Positions 56,176 through 64,000 of a stretch of DNA of 64,000 nucleotides are shown piece after piece. The notes under the pieces are model-generated. The model ran no database searches. It saw only the letters and a list, made by a program, of their open reading frames with translations, and had not been told where the DNA came from. The position numbers were made by a program, and so were the translations under genes. Position 1 is the stretch's first letter, and each line of letters begins with the position of its first letter. The DNA lies in the NCBI RefSeq assembly GCF_004421105.1, contig NZ_CP038033.1, positions 2,437,659 through 2,501,658 of the forward strand, written 5' to 3'. The DNA is from Nitrosococcus wardiae. Lineage in GTDB: Bacteria; Pseudomonadota; Gammaproteobacteria; Nitrosococcales; Nitrosococcaceae.

Positions 56176-59139
56176 ATGAAAGCTATTGTTTTTGGATTAA
56201 AGAAAAAAACAACAATGGCATTGATGCTCCTGGCAACTATGCTAGTTTCCTCAAATTTAATATTGGCGGCCACATATAATTTTGAAGTCTTTGCCAAACC
56301 ATTACCCAACGGCCAATTAGGTTACGTTTTAGATAGCGAAGACGCAGATGCTATTATTCCAGGACCGACTCTGTTTGTTAAAAAAGGCGATACGATCAAT
56401 ATTACGTTGACAAATAAAACCGATGTTGCGGTGGGCATTAATATTCCGGGTCTACATGAAGGTGCGGCTGAAGCTGTAGCTGGTGGCTCACAAAGCTATT
56501 CATTTACCGCTGATCAAGTGGGGACCCATCCCTATTATGACGAAGGTTCGCAGATGCTCGGCTTGTTCGGTGCTATTGTGGTGGATGCTGCTGATGGAAC
56601 GGTTCAAAGCTATGTTGATGATGATGGAACCATCACCGCTGTTAAAAGGTCCGATCTGGACAAAGAATACATCATGTACATGGTGGGTTCCACGTTCTGG
56701 GGAGCGGAAATCGTAAACGATACCCAAACTCCTTTATGGACTAATCCGGTTTTAGGTGCAGTGCTGGGTGATGTGGTGCGATTCCATGTTCTATCCATTG
56801 GCCATGATCATACCTTTCACTTGCATGCACATCGCTGGCTGGATGAAATTGCCCCTGCCAATCAGGGGAGTGCGCCTAGCATAATCGACGTTAAGCTACT
56901 GACAGGCAAGGTTGACAGTCATGCTTTTACTGTTAAGGCAGGTTCTGGTGTTGGCGCAGGTATGTGGCACCTGCATTGCCACCTGGTTTCACACATGGAA
57001 TCGGGCATGACGGGTCGATTCCGAGTGGATGATGATCCAGCTGCCGGGAACAGTATTGCGGGTGCTTCTCCTTATGGCGCGATTCTCCTTGGTGCCACTG
57101 ATGATCCTGGTTTGGTCACCTTCGAAATCTCGGATGAACCCGGCAGCTGGTTCAGAAGCGCGCGTGCTAATGATCTTGCTCCGATTACTAAAACGAGATC
57201 GCTGGAAGTGATAGCACCTGGTAGCAGCGCGCACTTTATTATGTCGGACACCAATGCCGTGCATACGATCACCACCTTGCTATGGCCAAGCGATGCCGAT
57301 GATCCGCTTCTAGGTAATCCGCACAATATTCCATTTGATCAGACCAAAGCCTATCGGGGTGGTGCAATTGTGCAGCTGGATACCCCAGGATTGTATGTCT
57401 TTACCTGTAAAATCCATCCCTATATGTTTGGTGCGGTGATTGTGGATGATCCAGAAACGGAGGGATTAGATCTAGGGACAAAGATTGATCTGGTCACCGG
57501 TGTAAATGGGCTACCAACCATCAGTGATCTGGCAACTCGTCTATTGAGAACTTTCTTTGTGGCAACCACCCAAGAAAACTGGCAGGATTATACTTCATCT
57601 GCGCCTTGGACAGTGAGCTATCCTGATGTGGAAATAGCCATAGGGGATCTAGATGGTAACATTGTAGACAATGTTCCCTTAAAAGGCGTCCTAGAAGCAA
57701 GATACGGTCAGGATATTAAGCTGGATCCATTATCACCTCCTGGAGATCCAGGTGTGGGTGAAGTATGGATTGATACTCAGTTTGAAAAGACAGCGGGTAA
57801 AACAAAACCTGGAACTATTACGGTACTGGACGCGACTCATTGGACCATCAAGCGCAAGATTGCCTTACCGGGGATTAATATGAACCATCCTCACAATATG
57901 TGGAGCAATGCAGAGCAGTCGGTTATCTATCAGACCCAGTGGTTTGATAATAAGTTGACCATGATAGATCGTGAAAGCGGCGCAATGCTACATAATACCC
58001 GGGTTGGCGATGCACCTTCACATGTAATGACATTACCCAACTCTGACGATATTACGGTTGCCATCAATGGTGAAAATGGTATTAGTGTGATTCCTGCAGA
58101 AGCTATCGATTGGACCCTCAAGCGCAAGATTGCCTTACCGGGGATTAACAAGAACCATCCTCCCAATAGGAGTAATACAGAGCAGTCGATTATCGATCAG
58201 ACCCCGTGGTTTGGCGATACGCCTTCACGTGTAATGGCATTATCTAACTTTGAAGATATTACGGTTGCCATCAATGGTGAGAATAGTATTAGTGGGATTC
58301 CTGCAGGAACTATTGCTCCTCAATATATGATACCAACCCAACTGCCTGGGCAAATCCCAGCAAATCCACATGGCCACTGGATTTCAGCTGATGGTAGCAA
58401 AATTGTTACGCCGAACATCAATACCTCAGATACAGGTATCTATGACGCCAGTACGGGTCAAATTATTGCCAGATCCCCTGCAGGTGGCATTTTTCCAGCG
58501 GCACCCCACCCCATTGCGATTGGGATGGGAATAGATAAAATTTATACTACCAATCTACTGGATCATTCCATGAATGTTTATCAGCTTGATGGTACGCCGG
58601 TGACAACGATCAACCTTGTTGCTGATTATGATCCCGTTAGTCCAACCCATCCTGCCACACTAGCGGATCGTGATGGAGATGGTTTAGTGACAGTGGGTGT
58701 GCTGCCGATCCAGACGCCTGTGGATCCAACAGGTCGTGTTGTCGTTACAGCCAATACAGGTGGTACCATCACTATCGTTGATACTCGTATGGATAAGGTT
58801 GTCGCCATGTTACCTTGTGATCCAGGCTGTCATGGCGTTAATTTTGGCGCCAAGTCGGGGGGTGGTTATTATGCCTATGTTTCCAGCAAATTCTCCAATC
58901 GGTTGATCGTGGTCGATCCTGATCCAAATAATGATGGTAATTTTGCTGATGCTGTCGTTGCAGGTACCCTTTCTATGGCTGACAATAGTGCACCCACTGA
59001 TGACGCTGTTGTGGGTCTAGCTGGCATGGGTGGTCAAGGTGTTCTACCCATACCAAACGTTTATAACGGTTGGGTACAGAATCTACCCGATAGCTGGAAA
59101 ACTAGTTTGACGCCGGCACAACTTAATCCGGTACCGTAA
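56176..59139 (+). CDS. Cupredoxin/amicyanin-like/beta-propeller fusion with only domain-2 laccase ligands
   Basis: 987 residues with a signal peptide (about 1-31). Domain 1 (about 32-145) lacks copper ligands (INIPGLHEG, HPYYDEG). Domain 2 (about 150-290) has the complete set: HTFHLHAHRW (His212, 215, 217, 219) and MWHLHCHLVSHMESGM (His267, Cys268, His269, His273, Met278). A third cupredoxin (about 340-425) has His363, Cys411, His414 and Met417 in FTCKIHPYM, the amicyanin-type type-1 site. A beta-propeller fills about 470-960, with GTITVLDATHW, ITVAINGENGIS, HGHWISADGSKIV and GVNFGAKSGGGYYAYVSS. It fits the preceding protein as its missing half. Confidence 0.85.
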   Translation: MKAIVFGLKKKTTMALMLLATMLVSSNLILAATYNFEVFAKPLPNGQLGYVLDSEDADAIIPGPTLFVKKGDTINITLTNKTDVAVGINIPGLHEGAAEAVAGGSQSYSFTADQVGTHPYYDEGSQMLGLFGAIVVDAADGTVQSYVDDDGTITAVKRSDLDKEYIMYMVGSTFWGAEIVNDTQTPLWTNPVLGAVLGDVVRFHVLSIGHDHTFHLHAHRWLDEIAPANQGSAPSIIDVKLLTGKVDSHAFTVKAGSGVGAGMWHLHCHLVSHMESGMTGRFRVDDDPAAGNSIAGASPYGAILLGATDDPGLVTFEISDEPGSWFRSARANDLAPITKTRSLEVIAPGSSAHFIMSDTNAVHTITTLLWPSDADDPLLGNPHNIPFDQTKAYRGGAIVQLDTPGLYVFTCKIHPYMFGAVIVDDPETEGLDLGTKIDLVTGVNGLPTISDLATRLLRTFFVATTQENWQDYTSSAPWTVSYPDVEIAIGDLDGNIVDNVPLKGVLEARYGQDIKLDPLSPPGDPGVGEVWIDTQFEKTAGKTKPGTITVLDATHWTIKRKIALPGINMNHPHNMWSNAEQSVIYQTQWFDNKLTMIDRESGAMLHNTRVGDAPSHVMTLPNSDDITVAINGENGISVIPAEAIDWTLKRKIALPGINKNHPPNRSNTEQSIIDQTPWFGDTPSRVMALSNFEDITVAINGENSISGIPAGTIAPQYMIPTQLPGQIPANPHGHWISADGSKIVTPNINTSDTGIYDASTGQIIARSPAGGIFPAAPHPIAIGMGIDKIYTTNLLDHSMNVYQLDGTPVTTINLVADYDPVSPTHPATLADRDGDGLVTVGVLPIQTPVDPTGRVVVTANTGGTITIVDTRMDKVVAMLPCDPGCHGVNFGAKSGGGYYAYVSSKFSNRLIVVDPDPNNDGNFADAVVAGTLSMADNSAPTDDAVVGLAGMGGQGVLPIPNVYNGWVQNLPDSWKTSLTPAQLNPVP
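57841..58308 (+). repeat. Tandem duplication of a propeller blade inside the fusion gene
   Basis: The segment from TGGACCATCAAGCGCAAG to ATTCCTGCAGAAGCTATC (57,841-58,107) is repeated at 58,111-58,308 with most bases unchanged, so the event is recent. The second copy has lost about 20 codons (the part with KLTMIDRESGAML) and several His/Asn codons differ (NHPHNMW becomes NHPPNRS). Both copies stay in frame. Confidence 0.85.
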
Positions 59140-59211
59140 TTTTTTCTACCCAAGAGAGAGGATTGACATAACAATATTATTGAAATAAAGGTTTGTCCTC
59201 TCGCAAAAATC

Positions 59212-59256
59212 AAAACACCGTTTATCGGACAAAAACCAGTAAACGGTGTTTTTTTT
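59212..59256 (+). terminator. Intrinsic terminator of the copper-oxidase gene cluster
   Basis: AAAACACCGTTTA, a 15-base loop and TAAACGGTGTT form a long stem that runs directly into a stretch of nine or more T. It lies 70 bases behind the fusion gene and should end its transcript. Confidence 0.85.
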
Positions 59257-59482
59257 TAATCTTTTGCTATTCAATGCTTGGTACAGTTTCACACGGCGAA
59301 AGTTTCGTAGGGTTTCATAAATTGCCGGCGGTATTGTTTTCCAACTTTTTCTTGAACTTTAATTGTGTATATAGGGTTGCAGTCGGCGGCTACTTTTTCA
59401 CTGTGTTTATTTTGAGTAAATTTGGGATTAGGCTATAGAAGCTCTACCCATGCACTATATTTTTAATCATCCCCTCAATCGT

Positions 59483-59560
59483 TAAACCTGAATTTTTCAC
59501 CACTTGATTTCTTTGTGATCTTAGTGCCTTTGTGGTGACCTCATGAATGATCCAGGTTAA
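59483..59560. repeat. Imperfect inverted repeat before the copper ATPase gene
   Basis: Ends TTAAACCTGA and TCCAGGTTAA are nearly complementary, with inner blocks TTTTTCACCAC and GTGGTGACC also paired. About 78 bp, non-coding. It resembles small dispersed palindromes, but no second copy was found in the window. Confidence 0.4.
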
Positions 59561-59597
59561 GGGAGGGAGATCGCAAAGGTTAAAGAAGAGGACGACC

Positions 59598-62342
59598 ATG
59601 CCGCACTCTGCTCACCGCCCATCCCAGAAAGAACAGCGCCCCAAAAAGCAGACCCAGGAGGAGCATAAAGCCCATCACGACCGATTCGCCGGGAGCGAAT
59701 CGAGACCTCCGCAGGAGGCCCGAAGGGGTCGCGCCAGGGAGGGCGCGCCTCAAGGCCATGACCACGGGGCCATGGTGGCGGACTTTCGCCGCCGGTTTTG
59801 GATTTCCTTAGTCCTGACAATTCCTATTCTGGCTCTCTCGCCCATGATCCAAGAGGCACTGAACCTAAAGCAGGTGCTCGCCTTTCCCGGATCCTTATAC
59901 GTCTTATTTGGGCTGGCCAGTGGGGTCTTCTTTTATGGGGGTTGGCCCTTTATCAAAGGGCTTTTTAGTGAGCTGAGGCAACGCCAGCCAGGGATGATGA
60001 CCTTAATTTCCCTGGCGATTATGGTGGCCTATTTCTATTCGAGCGCGGTTGTCTTTGGGCTGCCGGGCAAGATTTTTTTCTGGGAACTGGCCACCCTGAT
60101 TGATGTCATGTTGCTCGGTCACTGGATTGAGATGAAATCGGTCATGGGGGCCTCAGGTGCGCTGGAAGCGTTAGTGCGGCTGATGCCCACCGAAGCCCAC
60201 CGCTTAAGGGACGATGACACCACCGAGGAAGTCCCGGTCACGGAGCTTAAACCGGGGGATCGGGTGGTGGTCAAGCCGGGAGAGAAAGTCCCCACAGATG
60301 GGCTTATCATCGAGGGCACCTCCAGCTTAAACGAGGCCATGTTGACCGGGGAATCTAAGCCGGTCACCCGCAGTGAAGGGGAAGAGGTCATTGGCGGTGC
60401 AATTAATGGGGAAGGGGCCCTGGTGCTGGAGATCCAAAAGACGGGGGCGGAGACCTACCTCTCCCAGGTTATCGAAATGGTCCGCCAGGCCCAAGGGTCC
60501 CGTTCCCGCACCCAGGATTTAGCCAATCGTGCTGCTCGATGGCTGACCTATATTGCCCTTTCGGTGGGAGGGCTCACGCTCCTAGCCTGGCTCCTTTTGG
60601 ATGAGCCCTTTGAATTTGCCTTAGAACGGATGGTGACCGTGATGGTCATCACTTGTCCTCATGCCTTGGGATTGGCGGTGCCTTTGGTGGTGGCGGTGAG
60701 TACTTCCCTGGCTGCGCTCAATGGCCTATTAATCCGCAACCGGGCCTCCTTTGAACGGGCTCGGAATCTGCAGGCCGTTGTCTTTGATAAGACCGGGACC
60801 CTTACTGAAGGGCGGTTTGGCGTTTCTGATGTCATTCCCCTAGCGGATTTAGACGAAAAAGCCCTATTGCACTTGGCCGCCTCCCTGGAGCAGCAGTCGG
60901 AACATCCCATTGCCCAAGGAATTGTAGATGCGGCGAAAGAAAAAGGCATCTCGCTGAGCAAAACCAAAGCGTTTCAAAATTTGCCGGGGCGCGGCGCCCA
61001 GGCCGTGATTGAGAAACAGCAAATTAAGGTAGTCAGTCCCGGTTATCTCAAAGAGCAGGAGCTGGAAGTCCAGGATGAGCGCCTGAGCGAAGTGGCGGCC
61101 CAGGGCAAAACCGTCGTTTATGTGCTTGGTGAGGGGAAAATCCTGGGGGCCATCGCCCTGGCGGATATTATCCGGGCAGAATCCTATGAAGCTATTGCCC
61201 ATCTTAAGGAGATGGGCATTCAGTGCATGATGCTCACAGGGGATAGCCGCGCCGTAGCTAGCCATGTGGCCAAGGAACTCGGGTTAGATGATTATTTTGC
61301 CGAAGTGCTTCCCCATGAAAAGGCGGCTAAGATCCGCGAGGTGAAGTCCCGGGGATTGGTGGTGGCCATGGTAGGAGATGGGGTGAATGATGCCCCAGCT
61401 CTGGTGGAAGCCGATTTAGGGATTGCCATTGGCGCAGGGACTGACGTGGCCATCGAGTCTGCGGACATTGTCCTGGTCCGCAACGACCCCCGGGATGTGT
61501 CCGCCACACTGGGGCTCTCTCGCGCCACCTACGGCAAAATGATCCAGAATTTGCTGTGGGCCACCGGTTACAACACCGTGGCTATTCCACTGGCGGCGGG
61601 TATTGCCTACCCGCTTGGGCTGGTGCTATCGCCGGCGATGGGTGCGGCGCTCATGTCGGTAAGCACGGTCATTGTGGCCATCAATGCCAAGCTCCTGGAA
61701 CGCTACCGGGCCAAGATGCGGACAGAAGAAGAGGAGGAGGAAGCTCCGCCTGCCGCAGTCAAACCTGCCCCGGCGCCCCCAAGGCGATCCAAATATGAAT
61801 GGGTGGTGCCAGCGATTACTATCTTTTTGATGGTTGCCGCCTTAGTGGGGGGTATTTTATGGGTGCAACTGGGCGGGAAAATAGAAGAGGAACCCCCCAC
61901 CGTGGCGGAGACGGAACAAGAAGCGCCGACAGCTCCCCAGTCTACCGAACCGCCACCCAGGGATGAGGCTGCCATTGCCAAAGCGCCGCCTAAGGAGGTA
62001 GCGGAACCTCCCGCGCCGCCAGAGAAACCAGAACCCCCTGTGGAGGAAGAAGCCCCGGTGACTTCGCCCTCGGAAGGTCCCCGTCAAAAGATCGAAGAGG
62101 CCGCACCTGCACCTCCTCCCACGCCGGCTGTCAAAGAAAAACCAGAGAAGGCTGAACCGGCGGCGCCAAAGACCGTAACGGTTCAACAGGGAGATACCCT
62201 CTCTCGGATTGCAGAGCGCATCTACGGCGATCCCACCCAGTGGCGTCTTATCTATGAAGCCAATCGGAACCAGCTCGAGAGCCCTGATAGAATAAAGGTG
62301 GGGATGACACTGAGCTTACCGCCCGTATCTCGTAAGGAATAA
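59598..62342 (+). CDS. copB: CopB-type copper-translocating P-type ATPase fused to a LysM domain
   Basis: 914 residues from the ATG at 59598, preceded by GAGGA; an upstream ATG at 59547 would add 17 residues. The N terminus is His-rich and contains a palindromic repeat (copy D) translated in frame. The P1B ATPase has MLTGESKPV, the ion-site TCPHALGLAVPL (CPH, as in CopB), DKTGTLTEG, TGDSRAVA and GDGVNDAPAL. Beyond the normal end come an extra membrane helix (WVVPAITIFLMVAALVGGILWVQL), a Pro/Glu-rich linker of about 130 residues and a C-terminal LysM (VQQGDTLSRIAERIYGDPTQWRLIYEANR). LysM binds peptidoglycan; the extra helix would place it in the periplasm. Confidence 0.92.
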   Translation: MPHSAHRPSQKEQRPKKQTQEEHKAHHDRFAGSESRPPQEARRGRAREGAPQGHDHGAMVADFRRRFWISLVLTIPILALSPMIQEALNLKQVLAFPGSLYVLFGLASGVFFYGGWPFIKGLFSELRQRQPGMMTLISLAIMVAYFYSSAVVFGLPGKIFFWELATLIDVMLLGHWIEMKSVMGASGALEALVRLMPTEAHRLRDDDTTEEVPVTELKPGDRVVVKPGEKVPTDGLIIEGTSSLNEAMLTGESKPVTRSEGEEVIGGAINGEGALVLEIQKTGAETYLSQVIEMVRQAQGSRSRTQDLANRAARWLTYIALSVGGLTLLAWLLLDEPFEFALERMVTVMVITCPHALGLAVPLVVAVSTSLAALNGLLIRNRASFERARNLQAVVFDKTGTLTEGRFGVSDVIPLADLDEKALLHLAASLEQQSEHPIAQGIVDAAKEKGISLSKTKAFQNLPGRGAQAVIEKQQIKVVSPGYLKEQELEVQDERLSEVAAQGKTVVYVLGEGKILGAIALADIIRAESYEAIAHLKEMGIQCMMLTGDSRAVASHVAKELGLDDYFAEVLPHEKAAKIREVKSRGLVVAMVGDGVNDAPALVEADLGIAIGAGTDVAIESADIVLVRNDPRDVSATLGLSRATYGKMIQNLLWATGYNTVAIPLAAGIAYPLGLVLSPAMGAALMSVSTVIVAINAKLLERYRAKMRTEEEEEEAPPAAVKPAPAPPRRSKYEWVVPAITIFLMVAALVGGILWVQLGGKIEEEPPTVAETEQEAPTAPQSTEPPPRDEAAIAKAPPKEVAEPPAPPEKPEPPVEEEAPVTSPSEGPRQKIEEAAPAPPPTPAVKEKPEKAEPAAPKTVTVQQGDTLSRIAERIYGDPTQWRLIYEANRNQLESPDRIKVGMTLSLPPVSRKE
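59680..59752 (-). repeat. Palindromic repeat, copy D, inside the copper ATPase coding region
   Basis: On the minus strand it reads GGCGCGCCCTCCCTGGCGCG, then CGGGCCTCCTGCGGAGGTCTC, then CGATTCGCTCCCGGCGAATC and GGT. All three hairpin stems are recognisable. Read with the gene, it adds DRFAGSESRPPQEARRGRAR and a few more residues between the His-rich parts of the cytoplasmic tail. The frame is open across it and the flanks (EEHKAHH and GHDHGAM) look like one original His-rich tail. Confidence 0.9.
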
Positions 62343-62466
62343 AGGAAGGTCTTTTTTCGATAAGGGCTGAGTGACTGCAGTAGAGGCGATATTATGACAG
62401 ATTTCCAAGTGGCCCAGGTCGAAGATTATGGACCTTACTCTTCCTTCTGCGAGGGCGGCTGAGGCG

Positions 62467-64000
62467 ATGAACCTATCCGAACACAATAATGGAAACTGCA
62501 CCAATGACCGGCCCATCCGCGATTACGCAATAATCGGTGATTGCCACGGCACTGCGCTCGTTACCCGTGACGGTTCGATCGACTGGTGCTGTTTGGGTCG
62601 CTTTGATGCTGTGCCTGTGCTCTGGCGTCTGCTCGATGCGGCCCAAGGGGCCTTTTTCGCGATCCGTCCAGCGGGAGAGATGACTGCCAAACGGGCGTAT
62701 CTTCCTGGCACGAATATTCTGCGCACGACCTTCACGGCCTCGGGTGGTCGCGTCGCCGTCACCGACTTCATGCCGGTTGGCCGTGCCCCCGAAGCGGGGG
62801 CCGAGGATTACGTCACTCTTAAGGCGCCAGGTTGGCTGGTGCGCATCGTCGAGGGCCTTGAAGGCCACGTCGCCTTGCGCATTCAGTATCGCCAGGCGGA
62901 GATACCCTTCGACGGCACGGCGTCCCTTGATGCCGCACGGCGCAAGAGTGGGGTTACGGAGTACCTTCTCTACACAGAGGACGGCTCACCCGAGGGGAAA
63001 GCAGTCATGGATACGACCGTTGAAATCAAGGCCGGCGAGCGACGGGCCTTCGTTATCGCCCCTGCTGCAATCGCCTCCCCGGTCAACCACACGGATCGGC
63101 TGCTTGCGGTCACCTGCGCTTTCTGGCAGGAGTGGTGCGGCCGCTGCCGCTATCGTGGCCCCTACGCGGAGAGGGTACAACGTAGCGCCTTACTTCTTAA
63201 ACTGCTGACCTTCGCACCGACGGGCGCGATTATCGCCGCCCCGACAACCTCGCTTCCCGAAGCGCTGGGCGGTACTCGGAACTGGGACTACCGTTTTAGC
63301 TGGCTGCGCGACTCCACCTTTATCCTGCACGCACTGGTGGCGCTCGGCTATAGCGGTGAAGCACGCCGCTTCTGCGAGTTTCTGTGCCAGTGCTGCGTGC
63401 GCTCGACGCTGCCCAATTTGCAGGTTTTGTATGGAATTGGCGGCGAAACCAAGCTTACTGAGCGCGAGCTCATCCACCTTAACGGCTATCGGGGCAGTCA
63501 GCCAGTCCGGATCGGTAACGCTGCCTACCGCCAGCGGCAGGCGGATATCTATGGCGAGCTTGCTAACTGGGCACTCCTCTATCATGCACTTGGCCAACCT
63601 ATCGATTCTACGCTTGAGGAGATAATCCGCGGCGCAGCCGATTACACCGCCACCCATTGGATGGATCCGGATCAGGGCATCTGGGAGATGCGGAGTGAGC
63701 TGCGCCACCACGTTCACAGCAAGATTATGTCTTGGGTGGCGCTTGACCGAGCTATCCGCCTGCTAGGTCCGAATCCCCACTGGGAGAGGGCACGCAACGC
63801 CGTGCTAACGACTATCCTTGAGCGTGGCATCGACCCGGAGGGCACTCACCTCATCCAGGCTTTCGACTACCGCGATATGGACGCTGCGTTCCTGCTCGTT
63901 CCCCTGCTGGATGTGCCCATCGACCGGGCTATCCTTGTGCGTACGGTCGCGGCCATCGAGCGGCGGTTGCGCGTGGGGGACTACGTTCACCGCTATTTGG
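62467..64000 (+). CDS. Glycoside hydrolase family 15 protein (glucoamylase/trehalase-like), 3' end outside window
   Basis: The frame is open from the ATG at 62467 (GAGG upstream) to the window edge, 511 codons. The N-terminal beta-domain has RPIRDYAIIGDCHGTALVTRDGSIDWCC. The catalytic alpha/alpha-barrel starts with GTRNWDYRFSWLRDSTFILHAL, the family's best landmark, and later has WEMRSELRHHVHSKIMSWVALDRAI, where the family carries its catalytic acid (IWEMR). GH15 enzymes hydrolyse alpha-glucosides such as maltodextrins, or trehalose, and this bacterial branch is close to trehalases. Base composition is more GC-rich than the copper cluster. No other sugar gene is visible. Confidence 0.92.
   Translation, partial: MNLSEHNNGNCTNDRPIRDYAIIGDCHGTALVTRDGSIDWCCLGRFDAVPVLWRLLDAAQGAFFAIRPAGEMTAKRAYLPGTNILRTTFTASGGRVAVTDFMPVGRAPEAGAEDYVTLKAPGWLVRIVEGLEGHVALRIQYRQAEIPFDGTASLDAARRKSGVTEYLLYTEDGSPEGKAVMDTTVEIKAGERRAFVIAPAAIASPVNHTDRLLAVTCAFWQEWCGRCRYRGPYAERVQRSALLLKLLTFAPTGAIIAAPTTSLPEALGGTRNWDYRFSWLRDSTFILHALVALGYSGEARRFCEFLCQCCVRSTLPNLQVLYGIGGETKLTERELIHLNGYRGSQPVRIGNAAYRQRQADIYGELANWALLYHALGQPIDSTLEEIIRGAADYTATHWMDPDQGIWEMRSELRHHVHSKIMSWVALDRAIRLLGPNPHWERARNAVLTTILERGIDPEGTHLIQAFDYRDMDAAFLLVPLLDVPIDRAILVRTVAAIERRLRVGDYVHRYL

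Larger units (their letters stand above)
59140..59597. other. Intergenic region before the copper ATPase gene
   Basis: 458 bases. It holds an intrinsic terminator (59,212-59,256), a degenerate copy of the MITE end (CAATGCTTGGTACAGTTT near 59,272) and, at 59,483-59,560, an imperfect inverted repeat starting TTAAACCTGA and ending TCCAGGTTAA with an inner CACCAC / GTGGTG pair, another likely miniature element. Confidence 0.5.

Noticed and set aside
1-64000. CRISPR arrays, tRNA and rRNA genes
   Set aside because: No regularly spaced direct repeats, cloverleaf-like sequences or rRNA motifs were noticed; repeats seen are palindromes or long inverted repeats.

Overview
The window reads as chromosome of a gammaproteobacterium. 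PilU, TldD/TldE, a YcgN-type Cys-cluster protein, YoaA, CinA, Slp and a Pat-like acyl-CoA synthetase/acetyltransferase all point that way. The mix with many copper enzymes suggests a Chromatiales or Nitrosococcus-like ammonia oxidiser. This is inference from gene content; no rRNA, tRNA or ribosomal marker lies in the window.

Positions 1-24,150 are mostly housekeeping with scattered decay: the 3' end of rtcB, a headless CBS fragment, a SagB-type nitroreductase, a STAS/response-regulator pair, a small Cys/His peptide, an S-adenosylhomocysteine hydrolase lacking its central domain, trkH-trkA, a DUF819 carrier, tldD-tldE, a PqaA-like protein, a ChaN-PDZ protein, ycgN, a Pat-like enzyme, a tailed HU, an SMR pump, pilU, an AEC carrier and cinA. 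An IS200/IS605-type tnpB (22.5-23.7 kb) has a divergent 50-residue ribbon-helix-helix gene, and the 3' tip of a second tnpB lies at 13.8 kb. Positions 24,150-34,600 carry yoaA, a bile-acid symporter relative, two ruined sensor-kinase genes, a Lon-like protease, PepSY, YVTN-propeller and Slp proteins, an AT-rich pyruvyl transferase, a broken sterol desaturase and ynfA.

From 34.7 to 62.3 kb the window is a metal-handling island. A CzcBA-type efflux set ends in a broken CDF gene, followed by a toxin-antitoxin pair and a candidate small RNA. A CusCBA-type copper/silver efflux operon is framed by inverted repeats of roughly 150 bp. Then comes a run of secreted copper-type proteins: a complete three-domain multicopper oxidase, two paralogous small proteins flanking a beta-propeller, a small protein whose mature form is predicted to start with His, a two-domain cupredoxin, and a 987-residue cupredoxin/amicyanin-like/propeller fusion. 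A CopB-type copper ATPase with an added LysM domain closes the island. A GH15 glycosidase gene runs off the right edge.

The most interesting prediction is a split laccase. The two-domain protein at 55.1 kb keeps only the domain-1 trinuclear-copper ligands. The adjacent fusion at 56.2 kb keeps only the domain-2 ligands. Together they would complete one laccase-type active site between two different polypeptides. Other notable items are a three-hairpin palindromic repeat present four times, once inside the coding region of the copper ATPase, and a 9-T tract that puts a secreted protein's natural start out of frame.
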